DNA of 64,000 bases. It comes from Zeaxanthinibacter enoshimensis (GTDB taxonomy: Bacteria > Bacteroidota > Bacteroidia > Flavobacteriales > Flavobacteriaceae). The stretch lies in the NCBI RefSeq assembly GCF_004362865.1, contig NZ_SNYI01000002.1, positions 1,169,727 to 1,233,726 of the forward strand. Direction: 5' to 3'. The position numbers and the translations under genes were made by a program. The notes below the pieces were generated by a model that did no database searches, was not told the origin of the DNA, and worked only from the letters and a program-made list of their open reading frames with translations. Below are positions 33,498-44,219 of the stretch, piece after piece; positions within the stretch are counted from its first letter, which is position 1; every line of letters begins with the position of its first letter.

Positions 33498-35811
33498 GCG
33501 ACCCGACCAGGAGACCCCGGAAGAAATTAGCCCGGAAGAGTTTACAGGCCTCAAAACAGGCGGAGAATCCGGCTCAGCGGCGGGACTCCCGGCTGTGCTT
33601 ATGTCGGCAAAACACGTTTTCAGTGTTATGGGATTGCAACGGGGTATGAAAGCCCTGCTGAACCTCAACCAGAAGGGTGGCATCGATTGCCCGGGTTGTG
33701 CCTGGCCTGATCCGGATGACAAACGCAGCCCGGTGGCTGAATACTGCGAGAACGGCGCAAAAGCCATCGCAGAGGAGTCGACCACCAGGAAAGCAGGACC
33801 CGAGTTTTTCTCATCTAACAGCATTTCCGAACTGGCACAGCTTTATGATCACGAACTGGGCAAAAGCGGCCGCATCGCCCAGCCCATGTATTTACCCGAA
33901 GGCAAGCAACATTACGAAGAGATCAGTTGGGACGATGCTTTTAAAGTTATCGCCGAAGAATTGCGGGGTCTGGCTTCTCCTGATGAAGCAATCTTTTATA
34001 CTTCGGGGCGAACCAGTAATGAAGCTGCTTTCCTCTACCAGCTTTTCGTACGCGAATACGGCACTAACAATATGCCGGATTGCAGTAATATGTGTCACGA
34101 AAGCACAGGGGTAGCGTTGTCAGAAACCCTTGGTATCGGGAAAGGATCGGTCAAGCTCGAAGATTTCTACGAAACCGAGGTCATTGTGATCATGGGCCAG
34201 AACCCGGGTACTAACCACCCGCGTATGTTAACGGCGCTTCAGAAAGCCAAACGAAACGGCGCGATAATAATATCCGTCAATCCCCTCTTTGAAACAGGGC
34301 TCCGGGCATTTAAAAATCCCCAGGAAATCAGGGGATTGCTTGGAATGTCGACAGACCTGACTGATCATTACCTGCAGGTTCGTATCAACGGAGATATGGC
34401 GCTTCTGCAGGCAATAGCCAAAGTGCTGCTCGAAGAGGAAGAAGCACATCCCGGAAAAGTTCTGGACCACCAGTTCATCAGGGAAAAAACAGAGGGTTCT
34501 GCGAAATACCTGCAGCACCTCAACACTTTATCTATGGATGCACTGGTCGAGAACTGCGGCATAGCTGAAGAAAAGATCCGGGAAGTTGTAAAAGCCATCC
34601 GTTTCAAGAATAAAATGATCATATGCTGGGCTATGGGGCTTACACAGCATAAGAATTCGGTGGACACCATCAAAGAGGTTGTCAACCTGCTCCTTTTAAA
34701 AGGAAGCATAGGAAAGTCGGGGGCAGGCACCTGTCCTGTAAGAGGACATAGTAATGTACAGGGAGACCGGACCATGGGTATATACGAAAAACCTTCAGAC
34801 ACACTTCTCGATAACTTGGAGAAGGTATTTGGAATATCCCCACCCCGGGAATACGGTTACGATACCGTGAAAAGTATAGAGGCCATGCACCAGGGTAAAG
34901 CGAAGTTCTTTATGGGGATGGGGGGTAATTTTCTTTCGGCTACGCCGGATACACATCATACGGCAGAAGCCATGAGGAAGTGTAACCTCACCGTTCACGT
35001 AAGCACAAAACTGAATCGAAGTCACCTGGTACATGGTAAGAAAGCACTGATCCTCCCTACCCTGGGAAGATCAGACGTGGACTATAAGAACGGGCAGCAG
35101 CAATTTGTCAGCGTGGAAAATTCGACCGGTGTGGTTCACAGTTCCCAGGGGAAATTAAAACCTGTATCCGATAAATTGCTCAGTGAACCCGAGATCATAT
35201 GCCGGATGGCCCAGGCGGTACTCCCGGGCAGCAAGATCAATTGGGCCCATTTCAATGTAAACTACGACCATATCAGGGATGCTATAGAAAAGTGCGTTCC
35301 CGGGTTTGATGATTATAACCGGAGGGTACGGCGGGGACGGGGATTCTACCTCCCAAACTGTGCGAGGGAAGGTAATTTTGATACAGATAGCGGGAAAGCA
35401 AATTTTACGGTTTCAGAAATTTCCCCTATCCCTTTAGAGAAAGAAGAATACCTCATGATGACCATACGTTCGCATGACCAGTACAATACTACTATTTACG
35501 GGTTAAATGACAGGTACAGGGGTATCCGGAATGAAAGAAGGGTAGTTCTGATGAACCGGGAAGATATGGAAGAGGCTGGCCTGGAAAACAAAACGGTGGT
35601 CAATCTTTATAACAACCACGGGGGCAGATCCAGGATAGCACATAATTTCATTGCCCTTGCCTACGATATACCACGCAGGATGATTGCCACTTATTTCCCG
35701 GAAGCCAATGTGCTGGTGCCACACAGCAGCACGGCGAAATACAGCAATTGCCCTACCTCTAAATCTGTAGTTGTACGCATCCAGGCATCGGCAAAACAAC
35801 ATCAGGCGTAA
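33490..35811 (+). CDS. FdhF/YdeP-family molybdopterin oxidoreductase
   Basis: 773 aa, bis-MGD enzyme of the FdhF/YdeP group related to formate dehydrogenase alpha subunits. The N-terminal GGIDCPGCAWPDPDDKR is typical of YdeP; only one CxxC is present, so the classical four-Cys [4Fe-4S] site of FdhF does not look complete. Later motifs: YTSGRTSNEAAFLYQLFVREYGTNN, CHESTGVALSETLGIGKGSV, GQNPGTNHPRML, CPVRGHSNVQGDRTMGI, and a C-terminal MopB-type beta barrel. There is no selenocysteine or signal peptide; it should be cytoplasmic. The reaction is unknown: E. coli YdeP has been linked to acid resistance. It ends 10 bp inside the convergent next gene. Confidence 0.92.
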   Translation: MSERPDQETPEEISPEEFTGLKTGGESGSAAGLPAVLMSAKHVFSVMGLQRGMKALLNLNQKGGIDCPGCAWPDPDDKRSPVAEYCENGAKAIAEESTTRKAGPEFFSSNSISELAQLYDHELGKSGRIAQPMYLPEGKQHYEEISWDDAFKVIAEELRGLASPDEAIFYTSGRTSNEAAFLYQLFVREYGTNNMPDCSNMCHESTGVALSETLGIGKGSVKLEDFYETEVIVIMGQNPGTNHPRMLTALQKAKRNGAIIISVNPLFETGLRAFKNPQEIRGLLGMSTDLTDHYLQVRINGDMALLQAIAKVLLEEEEAHPGKVLDHQFIREKTEGSAKYLQHLNTLSMDALVENCGIAEEKIREVVKAIRFKNKMIICWAMGLTQHKNSVDTIKEVVNLLLLKGSIGKSGAGTCPVRGHSNVQGDRTMGIYEKPSDTLLDNLEKVFGISPPREYGYDTVKSIEAMHQGKAKFFMGMGGNFLSATPDTHHTAEAMRKCNLTVHVSTKLNRSHLVHGKKALILPTLGRSDVDYKNGQQQFVSVENSTGVVHSSQGKLKPVSDKLLSEPEIICRMAQAVLPGSKINWAHFNVNYDHIRDAIEKCVPGFDDYNRRVRRGRGFYLPNCAREGNFDTDSGKANFTVSEISPIPLEKEEYLMMTIRSHDQYNTTIYGLNDRYRGIRNERRVVLMNREDMEEAGLENKTVVNLYNNHGGRSRIAHNFIALAYDIPRRMIATYFPEANVLVPHSSTAKYSNCPTSKSVVVRIQASAKQHQA

Positions 35812-36116
35812 TCTCCCAGGATAGTTTTTACCAATCGGTCCTGCTCTTCCTGCAGGCTTTCTGACGGATAGGGCTTCCCTATGCGGCCATACCAGTAGTT
35901 GGCATTAAAACGATCTCCTTCCTTCCGGTGAAGATACCCATGGATCCAGCTACCCATTTCCGTATTCAGCTCCTGGGCTATGTCATGAGACTTTTCCCAG
36001 TTATTCTTAAAATCCCACCACATTGCTTTCAGGGCCAGCGGCCACGAGTTCACAGGCAAGTCGCTATCCAGGGACTTTTTGAATTCTTCCAGTGTTTTAG
36101 GTACAACGCTCATCAT
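35802..36116 (-). CDS. conserved hypothetical protein, 104 aa
   Basis: A small soluble protein without signal peptide, rich in Trp (seven in 104 residues) and acidic/basic pairs: NSWPLALKAMWWDFKNNWEKSHDIAQEL and SWIHGYLHRKEGDRFNANYWYGRIGKPYP. The pattern of Trp/His/Asp looks like a conserved binding surface and I believe homologues occur widely, but I do not know a function. Its 3' end overlaps the molybdoenzyme gene by 10 bp on the opposite strand. Alternative start at the second Met. Confidence 0.78.
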   Translation of the reverse strand: MMSVVPKTLEEFKKSLDSDLPVNSWPLALKAMWWDFKNNWEKSHDIAQELNTEMGSWIHGYLHRKEGDRFNANYWYGRIGKPYPSESLQEEQDRLVKTILGDYA

Positions 36117-36243
36117 CTTTGATAAATATTTACAGTCCTACGGACAAAGATACCATGGCCTCGTCCCAAAATCTGCAGCCGATTAGGACGAAAATTGATT
36201 TATTGGCCAAATGATGGCGTTTAACCCTTTAAATTGATCAACC

Positions 36244-37014
36244 ATGAAAAAACTAAATTTTTACCTGTTATGGGTTCTGAGCATTGCATTAATTCCAGGC
36301 TATGGCCTGATGGCCCAGGAAGAGAACAACGATTATGTGATGTATGAAAGTATCATCCTGACGCCGAATAACACCAAGTTAAAGGTGCTGGGCGAAAATA
36401 TGCAGAAACACAACCAGAAATATCATAGCACGGCTCCTTATTCAGCCAATGTCTACAATATTTCGACAGGGGCAAATGCAGGTAAAATGATATGGATGAT
36501 GGGACCCATGAAGTTTGCTGACCTTGACAAGCGTCCGGCCGAGGGCGGTCACGATGAAGACTGGAGAGATAATATTATGCCCTATATAAATGAACTAGGT
36601 ACCGCAGAATACTGGAAGGCAGACAGTAAGTTGTCTAACCTGTCTATGATGGATGGCACGCCCGGGCAGTATCCAATTATCTATGTACGCTACTGGGATG
36701 TTGAAAAAGGTCAGGGTCATAACGTGGATAAATTCCTGGAGACCGTGAGCAGTACTATTAAAAATATGCCGGGCGATAATACATGGGGAGTCTATGATAA
36801 CCAATTCCGACAGGGAGAGGCAGGTCGCCACCTTGCTACTGTGAGCTTCCACAAGAAATGGGCAGAATTGGATGAACCCAATAAATTCCGGGAATCGTAC
36901 AACGAGATGCACGGAGAAAATACATGGGACGCTTTTATCAAGAACAACCAAATGACCTTTTCCAATAGCTGGGATGAGATCTGGGTGTACAACAAGAAGC
37001 TTAGCGGCGAATAA
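36244..37014 (+). CDS. secreted protein of unknown function
   Basis: 256 aa with a clear signal peptide (cleavage after GLMA-Q, residue ~25). The mature part seems to be two related halves: VMYESIILTPNNTKLKVL...W...GPMKFADLDKRP and YPIIYVRYWDVEKGQGHNVDKFL...VSFHKKWAELDEPNKF. Each resembles an antiparallel ferredoxin-like (dimeric alpha/beta barrel) unit of the kind used to bind small ligands, a fold guess only. No lipobox or type IX C-terminal signal is seen, so it is probably periplasmic. Monocistronic; strong terminator behind. Confidence 0.78.
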   Translation: MKKLNFYLLWVLSIALIPGYGLMAQEENNDYVMYESIILTPNNTKLKVLGENMQKHNQKYHSTAPYSANVYNISTGANAGKMIWMMGPMKFADLDKRPAEGGHDEDWRDNIMPYINELGTAEYWKADSKLSNLSMMDGTPGQYPIIYVRYWDVEKGQGHNVDKFLETVSSTIKNMPGDNTWGVYDNQFRQGEAGRHLATVSFHKKWAELDEPNKFRESYNEMHGENTWDAFIKNNQMTFSNSWDEIWVYNKKLSGE

Positions 37015-37032
37015 CCAAAATTATACAGAATA

Positions 37033-37059
37033 AAAAACCCTCCGTTACGGAGGGTTTTT
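37033..37059. terminator. bidirectional intrinsic terminator
   Basis: AAAAACCCTCCG / CGGAGGGTTTTT with a three-base loop, T run on both strands, between the convergent secreted-protein gene and ligA. Confidence 0.92.
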
Positions 37060-37063
37060 CAGT

Positions 37064-39933
<2,870 letters not shown>

Positions 39934-39939
39934 GTAGCA

Positions 39940-40425
39940 TTATAGTTTTCTGGCCATCCAGACCTGGCAGTTACAATGCCCGGTGTTTCCCATTGGCGCA
40001 TCGAGGTACTTAAACCCCTTGGCCTCGTACATGGCCAATGCAGCTTTCATCTGCGGCATGGTTTCCAGGTAGCAGGTCTCATATCCGAAAGACCGGGCGT
40101 ATTCCAGGCACTTTTCCAGCATAGTACTTCCGAGGCCCTTGCCCCTGGCAGCAGGTAAAAAATACATTTTCTGCAATTCACACACGGTTTCTTCCACTTG
40201 CTGTAGCTGTGAGATCCCTGAACCTCCCGCTACCTGTCCGTCAATTTCCAGGACCAGGTAGACCGAACGCTCCTGGCTGTAGAATTCAAAGAGGTGGTCC
40301 AGGGATTCATCGGCCATGGTAGACCCTGTTGCCGGCACCTCGTGTGCCACAAGAACAGATCGGATCAGGGCCGCTAAAGCCTCGTTATCAGCTGCTCTGA
40401 TCTGCCGTATTTTTACCGACTCCAT
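39940..40425 (-). CDS. GNAT family N-acetyltransferase
   Basis: 161 aa. Acetyl-CoA-binding motif A is MYFLPAARGKGLGSTMLEKCLEYA (QxxGxG/A type with RGKGLG). Motif B follows as YETCYLETMPQMKAALAMYEAKGFKYLDAP. The substrate is unknown. Divergent from ribD with a 29-bp gap and 6 bp upstream of prmC; probably the promoter-proximal gene of the GNAT-prmC-ligA unit. Confidence 0.9.
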   Translation of the reverse strand: MESVKIRQIRAADNEALAALIRSVLVAHEVPATGSTMADESLDHLFEFYSQERSVYLVLEIDGQVAGGSGISQLQQVEETVCELQKMYFLPAARGKGLGSTMLEKCLEYARSFGYETCYLETMPQMKAALAMYEAKGFKYLDAPMGNTGHCNCQVWMARKL

Positions 40426-40442
40426 ATTCTACTTTAATATCC

Positions 40443-40450
40443 TATTTTTG
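40443..40450 (+). promoter_or_regulatory. ribD promoter -7 element
   Basis: TATTTTTG fits TAnnTTTG and ends four bases before the GTG start, in the context TATTTTTGCGAGGTG. It strongly resembles the smpB promoter TATTTTTGTGAGGTATG. Leaderless start expected. Confidence 0.6.
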
Positions 40451-40454
40451 CGAG

Positions 40455-41510
40455 GTGAAGATACACGAAAAATATATTTCACGAGCCATAGAACTGGGCA
40501 GGAATGCCATGGGAACGGCAGCTCCGAACCCCATGGTCGGGTGTGTAATCGTCTGTGAAGGAAAGATCATTGCTGAGGGGTATACCAGTCCTTACGGGGG
40601 CCCCCACGCCGAGGTAAATGCCATTAACACAGTTAGCGATCCCTCCGTGTTATCACGATCCACCCTTTATGTGACACTTGAACCATGTTCCCACTATGGG
40701 AAAACGCCTCCTTGTGCAGATCTAATCAGGAAACTCAAGATCCCACGTGTAGTTATCGGGCTGAAAGATCCTTACGAACAGGTGGCAGGAAGAGGAATTG
40801 AACACCTGAAAGAAGGAGGAGCTGAGGTGATTTCGGGTATACTGGAGCAGGAATGCCGTGAACACCATAAAAGGTTCCTTTGTTTCCATGAAGAGAAGCG
40901 GCCGTATATCATACTGAAATGGGCCCAGACCCTTGATGGCTTTATGGCCCCGGACAAAAAGGCGCGGACCAAGGATCCCAGTCCGTACTGGATCACCGGC
41001 AAGAGCTCCAGGCAACTTGTACATCAGTGGAGAAGCCAGGAACAGGCAATACTGGTGGGAACTAATACAGTGCTTGAAGATAATCCCCGGCTGGATGTCC
41101 GGGATTGGCATGGACGTTCACCAACCCGGATTTTCCTGGATCCGGAGTTGAGAATAGACGGTGAATACCATGTACTGCAGCCGCCCCCTTTGACATTCAG
41201 GGTTACTAAAAAAGGCATCTCAACCCGTGAAACTGATCTTTTAAAGCATTGGACTATCGATTTTGACAAGGATATTGCCCTCCAATTATGTGAACTCATG
41301 TACGGGGAAAATATTAACAGTGTTATCGTAGAAGGGGGAGCGAGGACCCTCGAAGCATTTATTCAAGCCGGGTTATGGGACGAAGCCCGGGTATTCACAG
41401 GGACCACCAGATTTGGTACCGGGCTTAAAGCCCCGGAGATAAAAGGAAAAATAATTCGGGAATCTAAGATAGGTACGGACCATCTAAAAATAGTTCGGAA
41501 TGATCAGTAA
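40455..41510 (+). CDS. ribD: bifunctional riboflavin biosynthesis deaminase/reductase RibD
   Basis: Deaminates and reduces the pyrimidine intermediate of riboflavin synthesis. 351 aa. Residues 1-145 are the zinc deaminase: GGPHAEVNAI (His and Glu) and PCSHYGKTPPCADLI (two zinc Cys). Residues 150-351 are the HTP reductase: KWAQTLDGFMAP, WRSQEQAILVGTNTVLEDNP and VIVEGGARTLEAFI. GTG start, supported by the -7 element just upstream and by the MKIHEKYISRAIELGR N terminus. It overlaps the HAD gene by 11 bp. Confidence 0.96.
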   Translation: MKIHEKYISRAIELGRNAMGTAAPNPMVGCVIVCEGKIIAEGYTSPYGGPHAEVNAINTVSDPSVLSRSTLYVTLEPCSHYGKTPPCADLIRKLKIPRVVIGLKDPYEQVAGRGIEHLKEGGAEVISGILEQECREHHKRFLCFHEEKRPYIILKWAQTLDGFMAPDKKARTKDPSPYWITGKSSRQLVHQWRSQEQAILVGTNTVLEDNPRLDVRDWHGRSPTRIFLDPELRIDGEYHVLQPPPLTFRVTKKGISTRETDLLKHWTIDFDKDIALQLCELMYGENINSVIVEGGARTLEAFIQAGLWDEARVFTGTTRFGTGLKAPEIKGKIIRESKIGTDHLKIVRNDQ

Positions 41511-42102
41511 CATTATATTCGATTTTGGGGATGTATTTTTAAATCTTGATAAAAGTGCACCCTACAGGGACCTAACTGAACAGGAACTGGTCCAGGCCGG
41601 GCCCGAGCTTTACGCCATCAATTCCGCCTACGAGATCGGAACTTTAGACAGTCCGACCTTTATAAAAAAAATGCGACAGCTTTTTAACGGGCGTTCTTCG
41701 CATGAGCTGGAAATATTGTGGAATTCGATGTTGCTGGACCTCCCGGAAGAGCGACTGCTATTCCTGGAAAAGTTATCCGCTGAAGAACCATACCGTTTGT
41801 TCCTTCTGAGTAACACCAATGAATTACACATCTCCCATGTTAAAGCCAGTATTGGTATGGAGAGGTTTTCACGTTTTAAGAACTGCTTTGAACAATTTTA
41901 CCTCTCCCATGAGATAGGCCTCAGGAAACCGGAAGAGGCAGTTTTCCGTTATGTGCTGGAAGAAAATAAGCTTAATCCCGAGGAAACTATGTTTATCGAC
42001 GACACCCTGGAACATGTTGAAGCTGCACGCCGGCTGGGTATCAAGGGCTGGCATTTACAGGTAGGAAAAGAAGATGTAACTGAACTTAAATCCAGGCTCT
42101 GA
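41500..42102 (+). CDS. HAD-superfamily hydrolase, YihX-like
   Basis: 200 aa, HAD subfamily IA. Motif I is IIFDFGDVFLNLD, with nucleophile Asp and a Gly where most phosphatases have the second Asp, as in YihX-type sugar phosphatases. Motif II LLSNTNELH, motif III Lys in GLRKPEEAVFRYVLEE, motif IV MFIDDTLEHVEAARRLG. The gene starts inside ribD and ends 1 bp before a DMT transporter. Some riboflavin operons need a HAD phosphatase to dephosphorylate the RibD product, so it could fill that gap; that is inference from position. Confidence 0.9.
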   Translation: MISNIIFDFGDVFLNLDKSAPYRDLTEQELVQAGPELYAINSAYEIGTLDSPTFIKKMRQLFNGRSSHELEILWNSMLLDLPEERLLFLEKLSAEEPYRLFLLSNTNELHISHVKASIGMERFSRFKNCFEQFYLSHEIGLRKPEEAVFRYVLEENKLNPEETMFIDDTLEHVEAARRLGIKGWHLQVGKEDVTELKSRL

Positions 42103-42103
42103 T

Positions 42104-42967
42104 ATGGTAGATCTAGCGTTCAGTATACTGTCTTCCAGTCTTATTTTCGTGATCTTTAAGCTATATTCCATTTACAGGGTACACACCTTGTATGCTATCG
42201 TATTCAATTACATCACTGCGGCTACGGTGGGAGTATTCTTTTTCAAGGGAACTCCGGATTTCGCTGCGGTGCCTTCAACCCCCTGGTTCCCTGTAGCACT
42301 GGGGCTGGGATTGATGTTTATAATCGTATTCAACCTGATGGCCACAACTTCCCAGAAGTTAGGGGTCTCCGTGGCTTCCGTAGCCACGAAAATGTCCCTG
42401 GCCATCCCGGTTATGGCCGGGGTCATCCTTTATAAAGAGGAATTAGGCCCCTTAAAGATCCTGGGGATCATACTCGCCCTGGCTGCTGTTTATTTTGCCT
42501 CTGTCAAAAAAAAGAAGATCACCGTACAAAAAGATTCGCTCCTCTGGCCTATGTTGGTCTTCCTGGGGTCCGGTATAATTGATACCACCATAAAATACCT
42601 GGAAGAGCGGTTGGTGACTACCGAAGAATTCCCTCTTTTCACCACTTCACTGTTTGCCGCAGCCGGAAGTGTTGGTCTGATCATACTTGCAATTCATGCT
42701 TTGCAAGGCCGGCTAGAACTTAGCTGGAGGGCGGTAGCCGGGGGTATAGTGCTGGGAGTCCCGAATTACTTTTCCATATTCTTCCTGTTAAGAGCGCTGC
42801 AGAGTGAAACTCTGAACAGTGCTTCAATATTTACAATTAACAACGTTGCCATTGTAATGTTCTCCACCTTGCTGGGGATTGTGCTTTTTAAGGAAAAGAT
42901 CAGTCCGAGAAATTGGGGTGGAATTGCACTTGCGGTGGTCAGTATATTGTTGGTAGCTTTGTTCTGA
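42104..42967 (+). CDS. EamA/DMT superfamily transporter
   Basis: 287 aa with ten predicted transmembrane helices and the internal duplication of two five-helix EamA units (e.g. KLYSIYRVHTLYAIVFNYITAATVGVFFF and VNNVAIVMFSTLLGIVLFKEKISPRNWGGIALAVVSILLVALF-like last helices). The inter-repeat loop is KKKKITVQKD. Inner membrane; a metabolite exporter or importer. Substrate unknown. Being sandwiched between ribD-HAD and yigZ with stop-start overlaps suggests cotranscription only. Confidence 0.9.
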   Translation: MVDLAFSILSSSLIFVIFKLYSIYRVHTLYAIVFNYITAATVGVFFFKGTPDFAAVPSTPWFPVALGLGLMFIIVFNLMATTSQKLGVSVASVATKMSLAIPVMAGVILYKEELGPLKILGIILALAAVYFASVKKKKITVQKDSLLWPMLVFLGSGIIDTTIKYLEERLVTTEEFPLFTTSLFAAAGSVGLIILAIHALQGRLELSWRAVAGGIVLGVPNYFSIFFLLRALQSETLNSASIFTINNVAIVMFSTLLGIVLFKEKISPRNWGGIALAVVSILLVALF

Positions 42968-43590
42968 TGGAAAATTCGCCAACAGACACCTATAAAACCC
43001 TGGGCGCAGCTTCGCCAGAAGTACTCTTTAAAGATCGTAAGAGCAAATTTTACGGTTACGCCTTCCCGGTACGCACTGAGGAAGAAATCAAAGACATCAT
43101 CGAAAATATCCGCCAGAAACACAAGGATGCAGGTCATGTTTGCTATGCCTGGCGACTGGGAATAAGGAAAAAAAGACACCGTGCCAATGATGATGGGGAA
43201 CCTAATAATTCGGCCGGGATGCCTATCTACGGTCAGATCCGATCCTATGAACTGACCCAGGTATTGGTGGCAGTAGCACGGGTCTACGGGGGTACGAAAC
43301 TAGGGGTGGGCGGACTGATCCAGGCATATAAAACCGCGGCCCAGCAGGCCCTGGAAGCATCTGCGATCATAGAAAAAACAATTATGAAAGAATTCCGGTT
43401 GAGGTTTGCATACCCTGAAATGGATAAGGTTATGCGAACCATCAGCCAGGTAGACGCTGAGATCCTCTCCCAGAGAATGGAGATGGATTGTACCATCGAG
43501 GTAGCTATCCGGGAGAGCGAAGCTGATAAATTTATTGCCCTGATGAAGCCTTATATTGGGGTCGAACTGATGGAGATAGAGTCGGTATAA
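42967..43590 (+). CDS. yigZ: YigZ/IMPACT family protein
   Basis: 207 aa. The N-terminal UPF0029 (IMPACT) fold contains FKDRKSKFYGYAFPV, HKDAGHVCYAWRLG and RANDDGEPNNSAGMPIYGQI, then the diagnostic VARVYGGTKLGVGGLIQAYKTAAQQAL. The C-terminal domain (about 145-205) is the ferredoxin-like DUF1949 unit. The role in bacteria is unclear; eukaryotic IMPACT modulates Gcn2. ATG 42967 overlaps the transporter stop as TGATG and is preferred over the ATG 54 bases upstream inside that gene. Confidence 0.93.
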   Translation: MENSPTDTYKTLGAASPEVLFKDRKSKFYGYAFPVRTEEEIKDIIENIRQKHKDAGHVCYAWRLGIRKKRHRANDDGEPNNSAGMPIYGQIRSYELTQVLVAVARVYGGTKLGVGGLIQAYKTAAQQALEASAIIEKTIMKEFRLRFAYPEMDKVMRTISQVDAEILSQRMEMDCTIEVAIRESEADKFIALMKPYIGVELMEIESV

Positions 43591-43609
43591 GCAGGCTCAC
43601 GCCAGTATT

Positions 43610-44014
43610 TTAATTTCCTTTTTCAATTTTTTCCAGCAGATAATCCGGGCATTTAATTGGCCGTTTGGATTTCATATCCATAAAGGCAAGAACTGTGTTG
43701 GCTGTTGCCAGAAGTTCCCCCTCCTCGTTGTGGATTTCATAGTCAAATTCGATTCTTACAGAAGGTGTCTTCACCAGCTTGGTTGACACTGAAATAAGGT
43801 CGTCATAGACAGCAGATTTCTTGAAATTCAGCTGCAGAGAAATCACCGGCAACATGATGCCATTTTCTTCCATGCTTTTGTAGGAAACCCCGAATGTCCT
43901 GAGCCACTCAACTCTTCCCATCTCCAGATATTGCGGGTAATTCCCGTGATAGACCACACCCATTTGGTCCGTTTCAGCATAGCGGATCCGGAAAGATATT
44001 TTGTTAAAATCCAT
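43610..44014 (-). CDS. YbgC/FadM-type acyl-CoA thioesterase
   Basis: 134 aa hotdog-fold enzyme. The signature RYAETDQMGVVYHGNYPQYLEMGRVEWLR (residues 11-39) holds the catalytic Asp of the 4-hydroxybenzoyl-CoA-thioesterase type. Hydrolyses short or long acyl-CoA; exact chain specificity not readable. Cytoplasmic. It is convergent with yigZ and divergent from dnaA. Confidence 0.93.
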   Translation of the reverse strand: MDFNKISFRIRYAETDQMGVVYHGNYPQYLEMGRVEWLRTFGVSYKSMEENGIMLPVISLQLNFKKSAVYDDLISVSTKLVKTPSVRIEFDYEIHNEEGELLATANTVLAFMDMKSKRPIKCPDYLLEKIEKGN

Positions 44015-44089
44015 GTTTGGCTAATTAAAATCATTTATATTTAAAGGAGGAGTTATAAGGCATTGGAACATGCGAAAAAAAAACAGAAA

Positions 44090-44116
44090 AATCAACCCAT
44101 GATTGGTTTTTTTTTT
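44090..44116 (+). terminator. terminator-like hairpin upstream of dnaA without an upstream gene
   Basis: AATCA / TGATT around a five-base loop is followed by GG and ten T residues. No plus-strand gene ends here: the preceding gene runs away on the minus strand. It could be an attenuator in a long dnaA leader, the end of a small RNA, or an insulator. The rest of 44015-44219 shows no DnaA-box cluster. Confidence 0.5.
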
Positions 44117-44219
44117 AGGTTATTTGTTCACATCTTTGTCTCACGCTGGAGGTCACGCCAAGACCTTGCCAAACCAACAAGCACAGACATCTTTAACCAA
44201 CTAATAAGACTAACTTCAA

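Noticed and set aside
44117..44130. DnaA box (TTATTTGTTCACA) upstream of dnaA
   Set aside because: It differs from TTATCCACA at several positions and stands alone; not enough for an origin.
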